The notes: generated by a model from the sequence alone, not told the origin. A stretch of 64,000 nucleotides of DNA from Flavobacterium sp. NRK F7 (GCF_024054195.1 NZ_JAMXLB010000001.1:2911845-2975844); one strand, 5' to 3'. Positions 29,901 through 39,426 are shown, numbered from the stretch's first letter. Program-made: numbers and translations.

Positions 29901-30050
29901 TCCAATCTTATAATCTTTAGCAAAGATGTTAACACTAGGTATTGGTTCCCCAGTACCTAAATCAAGTACACTTCCAGAAACATCTACGTTTTGTGCAAAA
30001 CCCATAGCTGTTAATAATAGAAATGCAATTAGTAAAAAATTTGATCTCAT
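26994..30050 (-). CDS. SusC/RagA TonB-dependent outer-membrane transporter (beta-glucan PUL)
   Basis: 1018-residue TonB-dependent transporter. Signal peptide ending MGFAQ, carboxypeptidase-regulatory-like domain (residues about 23-95), plug with GPLVLIDGYQG and KDAQASVYGAKGANGVI, then a long barrel ending YMLGLNVTF. It is the first gene of susC2-susD2-SGBP-GH16-GH3-GH16. The upstream 227 bp carry a CAACG-AAAA-CGTTG palindrome and paired GTATAGGT boxes, and the gene before it encodes a Y_Y_Y/LuxR regulator, so it is probably induced by oligosaccharide through that protein. Confidence 0.95.
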   Translation of the reverse strand: MRSNFLLIAFLLLTAMGFAQNVDVSGSVLDLGTGEPIPSVNIFAKDYKIGTSTDFDGNFTLSNVPVGVTLIFSYVGYNNYEYKVTKSEIIKINMVQDLKALEEVVVIGYGTKAKKDVTGSVAVVDTKVIEDLRPIKAEQALQGTVAGVYVSAASGAPGAGLNIRIRGISSNGDNGPLVLIDGYQGDMELLNPSDIESYTVLKDAQASVYGAKGANGVILITTKKGKKNSKTKISINSYTGFQETTKKLNVLNATEYALLLNESYANAGLTLPYPNVSGLGVGTNWQDEVFERAPITNNDISISGGSDKIAYAFSASKINQEGIVGLNKSGFDRGTARVFVGVDLYDNLKLETNLIYTDFNRQSLNENGLGSVLFNAINMPSVFSVYDTNGDYTLLPSTAGYGLEVINPLAQIQNTYNSYNQERLNGSVSLEYKVFNDLKITSRYGFQRANSVGKSFNMLVFYGPSKVFNNVDQSTVSQNTIKFNNSTFDLFGEYKKTLFTDHTFKLTLGGTLYQENGEGLFATGYDVPNNSWEYADIALANGTPSGGPIKTNGSYKATPYKRPSLFATLDYNFKEKYLLSFIFRRDQSSKFGPENSVAYFKSILGGWIISEEDFFNKDGKLNFLKLRGSYGTLGNDAIGNDAFRSLLNGEAEYVFNGNLVTGVAVGGITNPNVKWETDTKLDIGLDAKMFNNKLEITADYYNNVRKDLLIPNTPVSGIGGGAAPGSGNPTINAGTVENKGFELALNYKDNIKDFNYAVGFNITTINNKVTEVNNGSGFLQSGAFGVGQPAPTRMQVGQTIGAFYGYQTDGIFQNQAEVDAHPSQLALGAEAVPGDIRYKDINGDGIINLEDRTFIGKPVADYTLGFNLNLSYKNFDFVGYSYASVGNDMIRNYERAENKLNKLNYVLGRWTGEGTSNEVPRVTAGASANNVFSDYFVEDASFLRIQNIQLGYSLPSSFIEHAKLSKVRLYASVNNVYTFTKYRGYDPAANSGDPIAGGIDYGFYPTPRTYMLGLNVTF

Positions 30051-30221
30051 AATATGTTTCGGTTTATAAAGTTAAAATTAAACCATTGATTTAATAATAA
30101 ATTAAAAATAACCTCAACAAAAAATATACATTGTAAAAAAAATATATTTTAATTATGTTATTGATAAAAAATCGTCCTATTTTTAAGCAATACTCAATCT
30201 TAAAAAAAACTTAAAATTAAC

Positions 30222-30275
30222 AACGAAAACGTTGATGTTGTGGTCTTGTATAGGTAAAATTTATAATGTATAGGT
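30222..30275. promoter_or_regulatory. Candidate PUL operator: CAACG palindrome plus two GTATAGGT boxes
   Basis: GTATAGGT occurs at 30248-30255 and again at 30268-30275 (20-bp period), about 200 bp upstream of the susC2 start and immediately after the regulator stop. Just before them is a palindrome CAACG-AAAA-CGTTG within 30221-30234. The same box, also doubled and also preceded by CAACG, occurs at 34640-34658, again about 200 bp before a gene of the same function. Confidence 0.5.
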
Positions 30276-30276
30276 A

Positions 30277-33078
30277 TTAGAAAGATAAGATGTACTCTAC
30301 TAATCCTTGCTCATGATCTAAATTCATCTTTTTGCGCAAACGATACCTTTTAATTTCCACACTTCTCACTGAAATATTTAGTAAAGGAGCTATTTCTTTT
30401 GATGATAAATTCAATCTTAAATAAGCGCAAAGTCTTAAATCATTAGGAGTTAGAGTTGGATGATCTTGTTTTACCTTTTTAAGAAAATCATTATCTGCAT
30501 TATCGAAAGCTTCCTTGAAAATATTCCAAGAATCTTCTTTATTTATATTTTTTGTAATGGTAGTAATTACCGATTTGACACTTTTATTTGTAATTTCTGG
30601 TGCATTTTTTAAATCTTCCTTAATTAAAGCCAATAATTCATCTTTTTTAATTAAGCTCATCGTTGAAACTGCCAATTCTCTGTTTTTACTATCTACATCT
30701 TGCGCCAATTGCTCATTTTTAATTTTCATTAATTGTTGGGCATTTTCGAGCTCCTTTATTTCTAACAATAAATTATTTTCTTCAATTAATTTTTGCTCTT
30801 TTTGAATATAATACTTTTTATACCTTTTATGAATATAAATAGCAATTACAACTAAAATGAAAACATAAATCATTAACGCTACATTTGTAAAATACCAAGG
30901 TTTTAAAATAGTGAAACGATACGTTACTATATCATCGGGTTTAGAATTAGCAATTTTTGCTCTCACTTTAAAAGTATAATCACCAGGTGATAAGTTTTTA
31001 AAATTGGAACTTGTTTTAGAAGACCATTCACTCCACTCTTCTTGAAAACCCTCTAATAAAAATTGGTATTCCGCATTGATGTATTTATTATATTCTGGAA
31101 CCGAATAATTAAAAATGATATTATTTTCATTGTATTTAAAAAGTCCGTTTTCCACAATAGAGCAACTAATCAATTTTTCATTAAGTTTATTAATGGCAAT
31201 ATTTGTTATTTTTAATTTATACTCTTTAAAAGTCAGATCATTTAAGTTAATCGTATAATAACCATCTGTTGTCCCAATTAAATAGGTGGAATTGTATAAT
31301 TGTGTAATATTTTCATAACCTAGCATCGAATTTGTTAAAGAAGCTGGAATAGGGATCACATTTTCTTTCAATTGATTGCTTAATTTACTAAGAGAAAAAT
31401 AGTGGATGTAATTCTTGGTAAACAACCATAATTTATTAGATGGATCTACAATAAGCTTTCCAGATGTATATTCGTCTTTTTCGAAAACAGCACTTAAAAT
31501 TGAATCTTTTTCAAACTGCTTATTTTTAGGATTTAATTTAAAAACACCTTCCTTGTAAGCATAGTATATATTACTATTATATTGTATTAAACAAGAGTTT
31601 TTACCTTTAGAAGGAGAAGGATAGGTATAAAAAGAAGTAGCTTTAGTGAAACTAGGATCCAATTGCAGTCGAAATACACCCTTGTACTCATGACTAATAT
31701 AGACTTCCTGAGATTTGGTTAACTCAAAATGCTTTGATGAATAATCAAAACCTTTAATTTTATGACTAAAAACCCATTGATTATTCACTTTTTTTAAAAT
31801 AGTCAAACCAATATAATTTCCTTGAAGTAACAAATCGGATCTATTGGGTATTTTTTCAATTTTCCAAGTTCCAGAACCTGCATATAAAAGATTCGCTTTC
31901 GTATCATCTATCAAAAAAGTACCCACATTATGCGCACAAAATAAATCATCCTTCTCTGCAAATAAAGACCAAACCTGTCCTTTAGTTCCTTGAACAAATT
32001 GAAAAGAGTCCTCGTCTTTTAATTTCTTAACAAACAATCCTTGATTGGTTCCCACATATAACTTATCCTTATGAACTATTGAAGCATAAACTGTTCCTAA
32101 AATTCCAGTATCATCAGAAAAGCTTTTTATAGGTGACTGCAAATTAATACAATTGATACCATTATCAAGTCCTATCCACAAATTCTTATCTACATCTTCA
32201 AAAAGAGATAAGGCAGTATTATTACTTAACCCTTTATTTTGCGTTAAATGATATTTAATCTTCCCATTACTATCTAATATAAAAACCCCATTTGAAACCG
32301 TTCCAACAGCAAAACTTCCATCAGACAATAACAAACTACTATACACATTACTAGATGCAATTTCAGAATCAGCATCAGTAACAAACTTATTTAATCTTCC
32401 TTCTTTTAATTTGAAAAAACCTGAAAATTCAGTTTGAACTAACAATTCTTCATTTATAAAAAATAAGTTTACAATCTTACTATTTAAAAAAATAGGATCA
32501 TTTGAAATAAGTTTGCTTTTACCTTTTTCAATTTCGAATAATCCTTTATTGATAACATGAAAATAAATCGCATTATTGACTACGAATGCTTTTAGTATAG
32601 CATCAGTTTCAGAAATAATATTAAATACCTCATTTTTAGTATCATATATATAGATTCTATTAAAGGATTGAAAAATAATCCATTGTTCATAATGAAGAAT
32701 GTTCCAAAATTGTTCATCATCTATCAATTTTTCTTTTACTTTAGAGCTTAATGAGGTATAAAACAATTCGTTATTTGGATTTCTAGACCAAAAACCAAAT
32801 TCCATGTAGGCACCAGTAAAAATTTTATCATCAATTGCATTAACAGAACGGATAATTGTCTCATTAGGAGACGGATACAAAATCCAATTGGCGCCATTAA
32901 ATTCTAACAATCCTTCATTATTAGCAAAAAAAACAGAATGCATTTTGTCTTGGGTAATCATCCAATTTTGATTCCCTGCTGAGTAAGCATTTTGAGGATA
33001 CTTTACTATAGGAGGTAATTCTTGTGAAAAACTATTCAAAAAGCAAAAAAATATAAAAAGAAAAACTTTTGATCTCAA
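30277..33078 (-). CDS. Membrane-bound Y_Y_Y / LuxR-type transcriptional regulator
   Basis: 933-residue one-component regulator. Signal peptide ending ...FSQ19, then a long periplasmic sensor of Reg_prop/beta-propeller type repeats (residues about 25-640, with DVDKNLWIGLDNGI). A Y_Y_Y domain follows at about 653-725 (YQFLLEGFQEEWSEWSS, LSPGDYTFKVRA), one transmembrane helix at about 731-749, a coiled coil at about 755-815 and a C-terminal LuxR-like helix-turn-helix at 874-930 (TPNDLRLCAYLRLNLSSKEI, SVRSVEIKRYRLRKKM). There is no kinase or receiver domain, so signal passes directly through the membrane to DNA. Immediately upstream of susC2 on the same strand. Likely inducer: an oligosaccharide from beta-glucan. 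Confidence 0.92.
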   Translation of the reverse strand: MRSKVFLFIFFCFLNSFSQELPPIVKYPQNAYSAGNQNWMITQDKMHSVFFANNEGLLEFNGANWILYPSPNETIIRSVNAIDDKIFTGAYMEFGFWSRNPNNELFYTSLSSKVKEKLIDDEQFWNILHYEQWIIFQSFNRIYIYDTKNEVFNIISETDAILKAFVVNNAIYFHVINKGLFEIEKGKSKLISNDPIFLNSKIVNLFFINEELLVQTEFSGFFKLKEGRLNKFVTDADSEIASSNVYSSLLLSDGSFAVGTVSNGVFILDSNGKIKYHLTQNKGLSNNTALSLFEDVDKNLWIGLDNGINCINLQSPIKSFSDDTGILGTVYASIVHKDKLYVGTNQGLFVKKLKDEDSFQFVQGTKGQVWSLFAEKDDLFCAHNVGTFLIDDTKANLLYAGSGTWKIEKIPNRSDLLLQGNYIGLTILKKVNNQWVFSHKIKGFDYSSKHFELTKSQEVYISHEYKGVFRLQLDPSFTKATSFYTYPSPSKGKNSCLIQYNSNIYYAYKEGVFKLNPKNKQFEKDSILSAVFEKDEYTSGKLIVDPSNKLWLFTKNYIHYFSLSKLSNQLKENVIPIPASLTNSMLGYENITQLYNSTYLIGTTDGYYTINLNDLTFKEYKLKITNIAINKLNEKLISCSIVENGLFKYNENNIIFNYSVPEYNKYINAEYQFLLEGFQEEWSEWSSKTSSNFKNLSPGDYTFKVRAKIANSKPDDIVTYRFTILKPWYFTNVALMIYVFILVVIAIYIHKRYKKYYIQKEQKLIEENNLLLEIKELENAQQLMKIKNEQLAQDVDSKNRELAVSTMSLIKKDELLALIKEDLKNAPEITNKSVKSVITTITKNINKEDSWNIFKEAFDNADNDFLKKVKQDHPTLTPNDLRLCAYLRLNLSSKEIAPLLNISVRSVEIKRYRLRKKMNLDHEQGLVEYILSF

Positions 33079-33140
33079 AATAAATATATTTTAATCGATT
33101 AAAACATTTAAAATTAATGTATGACATTATAAAAATATAA

Positions 33141-33167
33141 AAAAAGGTATGCACAGCACACCTTTTT
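33141..33167 (-). terminator. Terminator of the T9SS binding-protein gene
   Basis: AAAAAGGTATGC (33141-33152) pairs with GCACACCTTTTT (33156-33167) with one mismatch and loop ACA. On the minus strand a T-tract follows. It separates the T9SS protein gene from the downstream regulator gene. Confidence 0.8.
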
Positions 33168-33189
33168 CGTATTTAAAATAATAAAGTGA

Positions 33190-34431
33190 TTAACTTTTTA
33201 TAAAAATCTTTGTTATTACATTGTTATCGGATTGTAAAGTAACAAAATACTGTCCCTTTTGCAACCCCTCAACATTAATAGAAAATTGATTATCATTTAC
33301 TGTGTTTACCAATATTTCTTGACCTAATTGATTAAGTAGCTTAACTTGATTAATTTTTGTGTTAGTTTTAAAACTTAAAGAAGTAGTAGCTGGATTAGGA
33401 TACATCTGTACTGTTTTTGTATCAAAATTTTCAATATCCAAAGCTGCCGATGTGAAATAAATATTATCAAAGTAAACTGTACCTGGAGTAGCAGCTAACA
33501 CATCAAACTTATACTGAAACCAAGTTGCTGGATTAAATCCTAAATTAGTAAAATAAGACATGGGTATAGTAACACTTTTCCATGTATTTAAAACGATGGC
33601 TTCCTGTTCTGGCAAACGATATACATATTCCATAACGGGACTATTTGAAATCAAATACAATCCAAAAGTAGTTGCATCACTTGTCCAATAATCAAAATGA
33701 ACAAACTGAGCACTCGTTACATTTGTTTCCGTATATCCTGCTCCAAAACCTGCAACAGCAAAATTAATTTTTAATGCATTGTTTACACCCGACCCAGAAT
33801 CTAAGTCAACATCTGAAGCGGTTCCAAAAGAATATTGATACGTATTTGGATACGATTCACTATACATACTTACCACTGTGGAAGGATCTGCTGTAGGAAC
33901 AGGTGCAGGGCCAGAAGGTGTTGGTAATGGTGGTGGCGGAGCTACATTTGTTCCTCCTGCAAAATCATCAATCCAGTACGTATCTGTTTCATAATTATTA
34001 AAATCAGTAAAAAGAACCACTTTTGAATAATTTCCTAAACCACTTCCAAAATTTAATGTTATGTTTTGCCATGCAGTACCGGAAGTTGTAAATGGTAATT
34101 CTACAGTAGCGGGGCCACCTACACCCCCTTCAAATTTCAGCAAATGATTTCCTGTTGTTGTACCTGCAGCAGGTTTAATCCTAAAAGTAATGGTATTATT
34201 TGCGTCATCTGCTAAATTTAAATTTTGAGCTAAATCTAATTGAGCCGTATCATATAATTGTCCACCTCCTACAACTTGTGCAACCATATTCCCTGAATCA
34301 TCAACTAAAGTTACATTACAACCATCATAGCCAGTCATCAAATCCAAAGGATCTGAAAAGTCAAGTGGAAAAGATTGGGAAAACCCAGTCGAAATTCCTA
34401 ATAAGGTAATTAAAAGAGTAATTTTTTTCAT
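33190..34431 (-). CDS. Secreted two-domain carbohydrate-binding protein with T9SS sorting domain
   Basis: About 413 residues, non-catalytic as far as I can see. The frame opens at 34440, but the Met at 34431 gives MKKITLLITLLGISTGFSQ as signal peptide. Residues about 20-165 form a beta-sandwich module (FPLDFSDPLDLMTGYDG ... TDTYWIDDFAGG) resembling the repeated modules of the 23942-25495 lipoprotein. A Pro-rich linker (PPPPLPTPSGPAPVPTADPS) leads to a second module (about 190-335, ending GTVYFDNIYFTSA). A T9SS type A sorting domain closes the protein (VQMYPNPATTSLSF, ending IFIKS). Paired GTATAGGT boxes lie about 200 bp upstream, so it probably belongs to the beta-glucan regulon. Confidence 0.82.
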   Translation of the reverse strand: MKKITLLITLLGISTGFSQSFPLDFSDPLDLMTGYDGCNVTLVDDSGNMVAQVVGGGQLYDTAQLDLAQNLNLADDANNTITFRIKPAAGTTTGNHLLKFEGGVGGPATVELPFTTSGTAWQNITLNFGSGLGNYSKVVLFTDFNNYETDTYWIDDFAGGTNVAPPPPLPTPSGPAPVPTADPSTVVSMYSESYPNTYQYSFGTASDVDLDSGSGVNNALKINFAVAGFGAGYTETNVTSAQFVHFDYWTSDATTFGLYLISNSPVMEYVYRLPEQEAIVLNTWKSVTIPMSYFTNLGFNPATWFQYKFDVLAATPGTVYFDNIYFTSAALDIENFDTKTVQMYPNPATTSLSFKTNTKINQVKLLNQLGQEILVNTVNDNQFSINVEGLQKGQYFVTLQSDNNVITKIFIKS

Positions 34432-34604
34432 ATTATACAATTAAAATGGTTAAAAAATAAGAATATATAAATTTATAAACTAAAAAGCTATAAATAACAA
34501 AATAACTGTTATACTAACTATACAATATAATCTTTTGAAACAAAGCATTAAAAAAAACACTAAAAGCCTTTAAAACAAAAGATTTGGCTACATTTGAAAA
34601 ATAG

Positions 34605-34658
34605 AATTACAACATTTTTAACCCAATTACAACGCTTTCGTATAGGTTATGTATAGGT
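34605..34658. promoter_or_regulatory. Candidate PUL operator upstream of T9SS binding protein
   Basis: GTATAGGT at 34640-34647 and 34651-34658 (11-bp period), preceded by AATTACAAC at 34605-34613 and 34625-34633 (20-bp period), the second running into CAACG. The composite resembles 30215-30275 before susC2. The rest of the 356-bp gap (34432-34787) is AT-rich with the uvrA promoter at its right end. Confidence 0.48.
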
Positions 34659-34760
34659 GAATATTGGATACTACAAACAGATTAAAACCTATAAAAGTTA
34701 AAAAAAATCCATAAATTAAAATGAAATGCTAATGCATATGGAACTTATTTTTAGATTAAT

Positions 34761-34768
34761 TATCTTTG
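34761..34768 (+). promoter_or_regulatory. -7 promoter element of uvrA
   Basis: TATCTTTG is a perfect match to the Bacteroidota TAnnTTTG element, 20 bp before the uvrA start. No convincing TTTG at the -33 position. Confidence 0.55.
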
Positions 34769-34787
34769 CATTCCTTTAGATTTTATT

Positions 34788-37586
34788 ATGGTAAAAACAG
34801 ATTTTTCAAAATTAGAGCCTAAAAAAAATATCCTTATTAAAGGAGCTCAATTGCATAATCTCAAAAATATAGATGTCGCTATTCCTAGAAACAAACTTGT
34901 AGTCATAACTGGATTGTCTGGATCAGGAAAATCTAGCTTGGCTTTTGATACCCTCTACGCAGAAGGTCAAAGGCGCTATGTTGAAAGTTTGTCTTCTTAC
35001 GCTAGACAATTTTTAGGTCGTTTAGACAAACCTAAAGTAGAATATATTAAAGGAATTGCTCCAGCTATTGCCATTGAACAAAAAGTTAATACTACCAATG
35101 CACGTTCTACTGTTGGTACTTCTACTGAAATATACGATTATTTAAAACTTTTATATGCTCGAATTGGTAAAACCTACTCTCCCATTTCAGGAAAAGAAGT
35201 AAAAAAAGATACGGTTACAGACGTCATCGAAGAAATAAAGACGTTTGAATTAAATTCAAAATGGTTGCTTTTAGCTCCTATTCATTTGGAAAAAGGAAGA
35301 GCATTAGAAGACAAATTAAAAGTACTACTTCAACAAGGTTTTGCTCGTATTTTGGTGAATAATGAAATGATTCGTTTGGATGACTTCTCGACTTCGCTCG
35401 AAGTGACCTCAGATAATGAAATATTTTTGATTATTGATCGTATTATTGTAAAAGAGGAAGAAGAATTCTACAATCGATTAGCTGATGCCGTTCAAACTGC
35501 TTTTTATGAAGGTAAAGGTGAGTGTTATTTACAAGAAGTAGATACTCAAAAAAGACTACATTATAGTTCCAATTTTGAATTGGATGGGATTACTTTTTTA
35601 GAACCTAATGTCCATTTGTTTAGTTTTAACAACCCATATGGAGCTTGTCCTAAATGTGAAGGTTACGGAAACATTATTGGTATTGATGAAGATTTAGTAA
35701 TTCCCAATACTGCATTGTCAGTCTATGAAAATGCTATCTTTCCATGGAGAGGAGACAGTATGAGTTGGTACCGCGATCAATTGGTTAACAATGCCTATAA
35801 ATTTGATTTCCCCATTCATAAATCTTTCTTTGAGTTGACTAAAGAGCAAAAGCAACTTATTTGGGACGGAAATAAATACTTTACCGGATTACATGATTTC
35901 TTCACCGAATTAGAAGAAAAAAATTATAAAATTCAAAATCGGGTTTTATTATCTCGTTATAGAGGCAAAACCAAGTGTACACTGTGTAAAGGGAAAAGAC
36001 TACGACCTGAAGCGAATAATATTAAGATTGCCAATCATACCATTACCGAATTGGTCGATTTACCAATTGTGAATCTAATTGAATTTTTCAAAAAATTAGA
36101 GCTTAATGAGTACGATGCTAAAGTAGCAAAACGATTACTTATTGAAATTAATAATCGTTTAGGGTTTCTAGCGAATGTGGGATTAAGTTATTTGACATTA
36201 AATCGAAATTCAGCTTCTCTTTCGGGAGGAGAATCACAACGTATTAATTTGGCTACCTCTTTAGGAAGTAGTTTGGTGGGCTCTATGTATATTTTAGATG
36301 AGCCAAGTATTGGTTTACATCCAAAAGATACCGAACGTTTAATAGAAGTATTGAAAGACCTTCGTGATTTAGGCAATACTGTAATTGTAGTGGAACACGA
36401 TGAAGACATCATGAAAGCAGCCGATATGATTATCGATATTGGTCCAGAAGCAGGTACTTTTGGTGGTGAATTAGTGGCACAAGGCACGTATGAAGAAATC
36501 TTACAATCCGAATCGTTAACAGCTAAATATCTAAATGGAAAAGAACAAATTGCTGTACCTCAAAAAAGAAGAAAGTTTAAAAATCATATCGATATTATTG
36601 GGGCTCGTGAAAACAACCTAAAAAACCAGAATTTTACTTTTCCTTTAGATTGTCTTACGGTTATTACAGGAGTTTCTGGTAGTGGAAAAAGTACGTTAGT
36701 TAAGAAAATTTTATTTCCAGCTATTCAAAAGAAATTAGAAGGCGTAAGTGAAAAACCAGGGCAATTCACAGAATTAGGTGGCAGTTTTGCAAACATTAAG
36801 CATATTGAATATGTAGATCAAAACCCAATTGGTCGTAGTTCTCGTTCCAACCCTGTGACTTATATTAAAGCCTATGATGATATTCGAGATTTGTTCTCCA
36901 AACAAAATTTATCCAAACTAAGAGGGTATCAAGCTAAACATTTTTCATTTAACGTTGATGGAGGGCGTTGTGAAACCTGTAAAGGAGATGGCGAAGTAAC
37001 CATTGAAATGCAATTCATGGCAGATGTGCACTTAGAATGTGAAACTTGTAATGGAAAACGATTTAAAAAAGAGATTTTAGAAGTTACTTTTGAAGGCAAA
37101 AATATCGATGACATTTTAACCATGACTATTGATGATGCGGTAGCTTTCTTTGATCTTCATAAACAAACTAAAATCACTCAAAAATTACAACCTTTACAGG
37201 ATGTTGGTTTAGGCTATGTGCAATTAGGACAATCTTCATCTACCTTGTCTGGTGGTGAAGCACAACGTATCAAACTGGCTTCCTTTTTAGTCAAAGGAAC
37301 GATTAAAGACAAAGCTTTATTTGTTTTTGACGAACCAACAACAGGTTTACATTTTCATGATATTAAAAAATTATTACAATCCTTTGAAGCCTTAATTGAA
37401 AAAGGACATTCCATTATTGTAATTGAACATAATTTGGATTTGATAAAATGTGCCGATTACATTATTGACATTGGTCCGGAAGGTGGGGAAAACGGTGGTG
37501 AATTAATTGCTTTTGGCACACCAGAAGAAGTAGCAAAAAATAAGAATTCAGTGACTGGGAAGTATTTGAAAGAAAAGTTAGAATAG
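34788..37586 (+). CDS. uvrA: Excinuclease ABC subunit A
   Basis: DNA damage recognition ATPase of nucleotide excision repair, 932 residues, cytoplasmic. Two ABC modules: Walker [10 protein letters not shown] near residue 44 and GVSGSGKST in the second half; signature motifs [12 protein letters not shown] and [12 protein letters not shown]; zinc-binding Cys pairs (CPKCEGYG ... CTLCKGKR, and CETCKGDGE ... CETCNGKR). Full length and intact. Divergent from the carbohydrate-binding protein; this is the switch from PUL to core genome. Confidence 0.98.
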   Translation: MVKTDFSKLEPKKNILIKGAQLHNLKNIDVAIPRNKLVVITGLSGSGKSSLAFDTLYAEGQRRYVESLSSYARQFLGRLDKPKVEYIKGIAPAIAIEQKVNTTNARSTVGTSTEIYDYLKLLYARIGKTYSPISGKEVKKDTVTDVIEEIKTFELNSKWLLLAPIHLEKGRALEDKLKVLLQQGFARILVNNEMIRLDDFSTSLEVTSDNEIFLIIDRIIVKEEEEFYNRLADAVQTAFYEGKGECYLQEVDTQKRLHYSSNFELDGITFLEPNVHLFSFNNPYGACPKCEGYGNIIGIDEDLVIPNTALSVYENAIFPWRGDSMSWYRDQLVNNAYKFDFPIHKSFFELTKEQKQLIWDGNKYFTGLHDFFTELEEKNYKIQNRVLLSRYRGKTKCTLCKGKRLRPEANNIKIANHTITELVDLPIVNLIEFFKKLELNEYDAKVAKRLLIEINNRLGFLANVGLSYLTLNRNSASLSGGESQRINLATSLGSSLVGSMYILDEPSIGLHPKDTERLIEVLKDLRDLGNTVIVVEHDEDIMKAADMIIDIGPEAGTFGGELVAQGTYEEILQSESLTAKYLNGKEQIAVPQKRRKFKNHIDIIGARENNLKNQNFTFPLDCLTVITGVSGSGKSTLVKKILFPAIQKKLEGVSEKPGQFTELGGSFANIKHIEYVDQNPIGRSSRSNPVTYIKAYDDIRDLFSKQNLSKLRGYQAKHFSFNVDGGRCETCKGDGEVTIEMQFMADVHLECETCNGKRFKKEILEVTFEGKNIDDILTMTIDDAVAFFDLHKQTKITQKLQPLQDVGLGYVQLGQSSSTLSGGEAQRIKLASFLVKGTIKDKALFVFDEPTTGLHFHDIKKLLQSFEALIEKGHSIIVIEHNLDLIKCADYIIDIGPEGGENGGELIAFGTPEEVAKNKNSVTGKYLKEKLE

Positions 37587-37634
37587 TAATAATCATTACA
37601 TCAAGAATTACGTTTAATATGAAAAAACTCTAAA

Positions 37635-38231
37635 ATGAAAAAAAATGCAATTATAGTTTTTTCAATTTCTCTTTTATTGCTAGTAAATACTTCTTATTTC
37701 TGGGTAAAACTTCCTGTATTATTTGACGCATTAATAAGTTTTTTATTATTTCTAAGTTTTTTAATTCTAATCGTATTATTCATAAAACAATTAAAAAAAG
37801 GATTTAATGAAAAATTTCAATTTAAAAAGAGGAATATTAATATAGTGGTTTCTTTATTTGTTTTAGTAATTATATATTTATTCCCATTTGGATGTATCAA
37901 TTTTGAAAAAATTATTTATGGTGATGACATTCTTTATATTCAATACGAAGGTGTTGCAAATGGGACCACAAATTTAAAATTCAAAAATGATAATGTATTT
38001 ATTGAAAAATCGATTTTTTTTGGAATAGATTACAATCAAGGAAAATACAAAATTAAAAAGGATACCATTTTTTTAGAATTTGATAAAAAATCAAATTTTA
38101 ATAGAAAAAATGCTTATTGTACTTTTGATAAATTAAATAATAACTATACATTTTATTATTATAATGGTAAATTTGAAAGACCTTTACCAATGAAAGTTAT
38201 AAATGGTAACTATTCAAAATTAAACCAATGA
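37635..38231 (+). CDS. Hypothetical membrane protein
   Basis: 198 residues, no family recognised. Three hydrophobic helices lie at about 5-25, 30-50 and 65-85, followed by a soluble C-terminal part of about 110 residues with a run of beta-strand-like sequence. It contains a Cys in the third helix region (FPFGCINFEK). The stop overlaps the rlmH start by 4 bp (ATGA), so the two are translationally coupled, although rlmH needs no membrane partner. It is very AT-rich and rich in Lys and Asn. Confidence 0.7.
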   Translation: MKKNAIIVFSISLLLLVNTSYFWVKLPVLFDALISFLLFLSFLILIVLFIKQLKKGFNEKFQFKKRNINIVVSLFVLVIIYLFPFGCINFEKIIYGDDILYIQYEGVANGTTNLKFKNDNVFIEKSIFFGIDYNQGKYKIKKDTIFLEFDKKSNFNRKNAYCTFDKLNNNYTFYYYNGKFERPLPMKVINGNYSKLNQ

Positions 38232-38701
38232 ACATCAAATTACTAACTATAGGAAAAACGGATAATAAAAACTTACAAGCCTTAATGGATGAGTATACCA
38301 AGCGTTTAGGTTTTTATATAAAATTTGATTTAGAAATTATTCCCGATATAAAAAACGTAAAGAATTTAAGCGAAGCCCAACAAAAAGAAAAAGAAGGCGA
38401 ATTGATTCTTTCCAAAATTACTGCAACCGATCATTTGATTCTTTTAGACGAAAAGGGAAAGACATTTTCAAGTGTTGGTTTTTCTGAGTTTTTACAAAAG
38501 AAAATGAATGCAGGTATTAAAACTCTAGCATTTGTGATTGGCGGTCCGTATGGTTTTAGTGATACTGTTTACAAACAAGCCGTAGGAAAAGTTTCCTTAT
38601 CAGAAATGACCTTTTCGCATCAAATGGTACGTTTGTTTATAATCGAACAGATTTATAGAGGCTTTACTATTTTAAGAAACGAACCTTATCACCATCAATA
38701 A
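38228..38701 (+). CDS. rlmH: 23S rRNA (pseudouridine-1915-N3)-methyltransferase
   Basis: SPOUT-family methyltransferase modifying pseudouridine 1915 of 23S rRNA, 157 residues, the standard length. Motifs: LLDEKGKTFSS, FVIGGPYGFS (SAM-binding knot) and the C-terminal LSEMTFSHQMVRLFIIEQIY plus RNEPYHH. Start ATG overlaps the preceding stop. Confidence 0.97.
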   Translation: MNIKLLTIGKTDNKNLQALMDEYTKRLGFYIKFDLEIIPDIKNVKNLSEAQQKEKEGELILSKITATDHLILLDEKGKTFSSVGFSEFLQKKMNAGIKTLAFVIGGPYGFSDTVYKQAVGKVSLSEMTFSHQMVRLFIIEQIYRGFTILRNEPYHHQ

Positions 38702-38853
38702 AAATCAGAAAAGTGCTCTTTTTAATAACTTATATTTTATTTCTTACAAATACATACTAATTCTTCATTTCGATTAATTTTTTTTTGCCAGTATGATTTT
38801 TTAACATATATTTAGCAAAAATAAATAACACTTAACCCAAACTGATAAAAGTT

Positions 38854-39354
38854 ATGAAAAAAGTCATTATTGCCCTTGCATTAATCTCAAATTGTATTGC
38901 ATTTGCCCAAATTAAAGTGATTGAAACCACTCCTGTAGTAAGATTAGGATCTATCGGCCAAAATGATATGTTCATTCAACATGAAGGTGAAGAATATACA
39001 TTCTTCTATAAAAATGTCGAAAAAGAAGAAGAAACAAATACGCGTTCTTTCTCTTTTAAAGATTTAGATAATGATTTCGCAAAGTTGCAAGAAATTATTG
39101 TTTCTGGTTTTAATGCAGATCCATTATTAGACATTAAATTAGAATTACCAAACCAATTTGTATGGTTACACTATTCTAAAAACTTAGATCGTACTTTTGT
39201 ACAATTCATGAGTAAAAATAAAAACAATGAAGTTACGGGAGTTTCTAAAGCGTTTACTTTAAGTCAAATCGATAAATTATTTGAGAAAAAAGCAACAAAT
39301 GGAAACAGTAAAGGAAAGAAAAAAGGAGACGATGTAATGTCGGAATTCAAATAA
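38854..39354 (+). CDS. Hypothetical secreted protein, flavobacterial
   Basis: 166 residues with signal peptide MKKVIIALALISNCIAFAQ and a small soluble domain. No enzyme motif seen. The C-terminus is a Lys-rich tail (KGKKKGDD). Probably a conserved flavobacterial protein of unknown role. It is monocistronic: 150 bp from rlmH and closed by a strong terminator. Confidence 0.7.
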   Translation: MKKVIIALALISNCIAFAQIKVIETTPVVRLGSIGQNDMFIQHEGEEYTFFYKNVEKEEETNTRSFSFKDLDNDFAKLQEIIVSGFNADPLLDIKLELPNQFVWLHYSKNLDRTFVQFMSKNKNNEVTGVSKAFTLSQIDKLFEKKATNGNSKGKKKGDDVMSEFK

Positions 39355-39377
39355 AAAAAGAACATTTGTAAAATAAT

Positions 39378-39403
39378 AAAAGGTATCTATTTTGATACCT
39401 TTT
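39378..39403. terminator. Bidirectional terminator
   Basis: AAAAGGTATC (39378-39387) pairs with GATACCTTTT (39394-39403), loop TATTTT, with flanking T and A tracts, between convergent genes ending at 39354 and 39427. Confidence 0.88.
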
Positions 39404-39426
39404 TTATTTATATACAAAAATGAATT

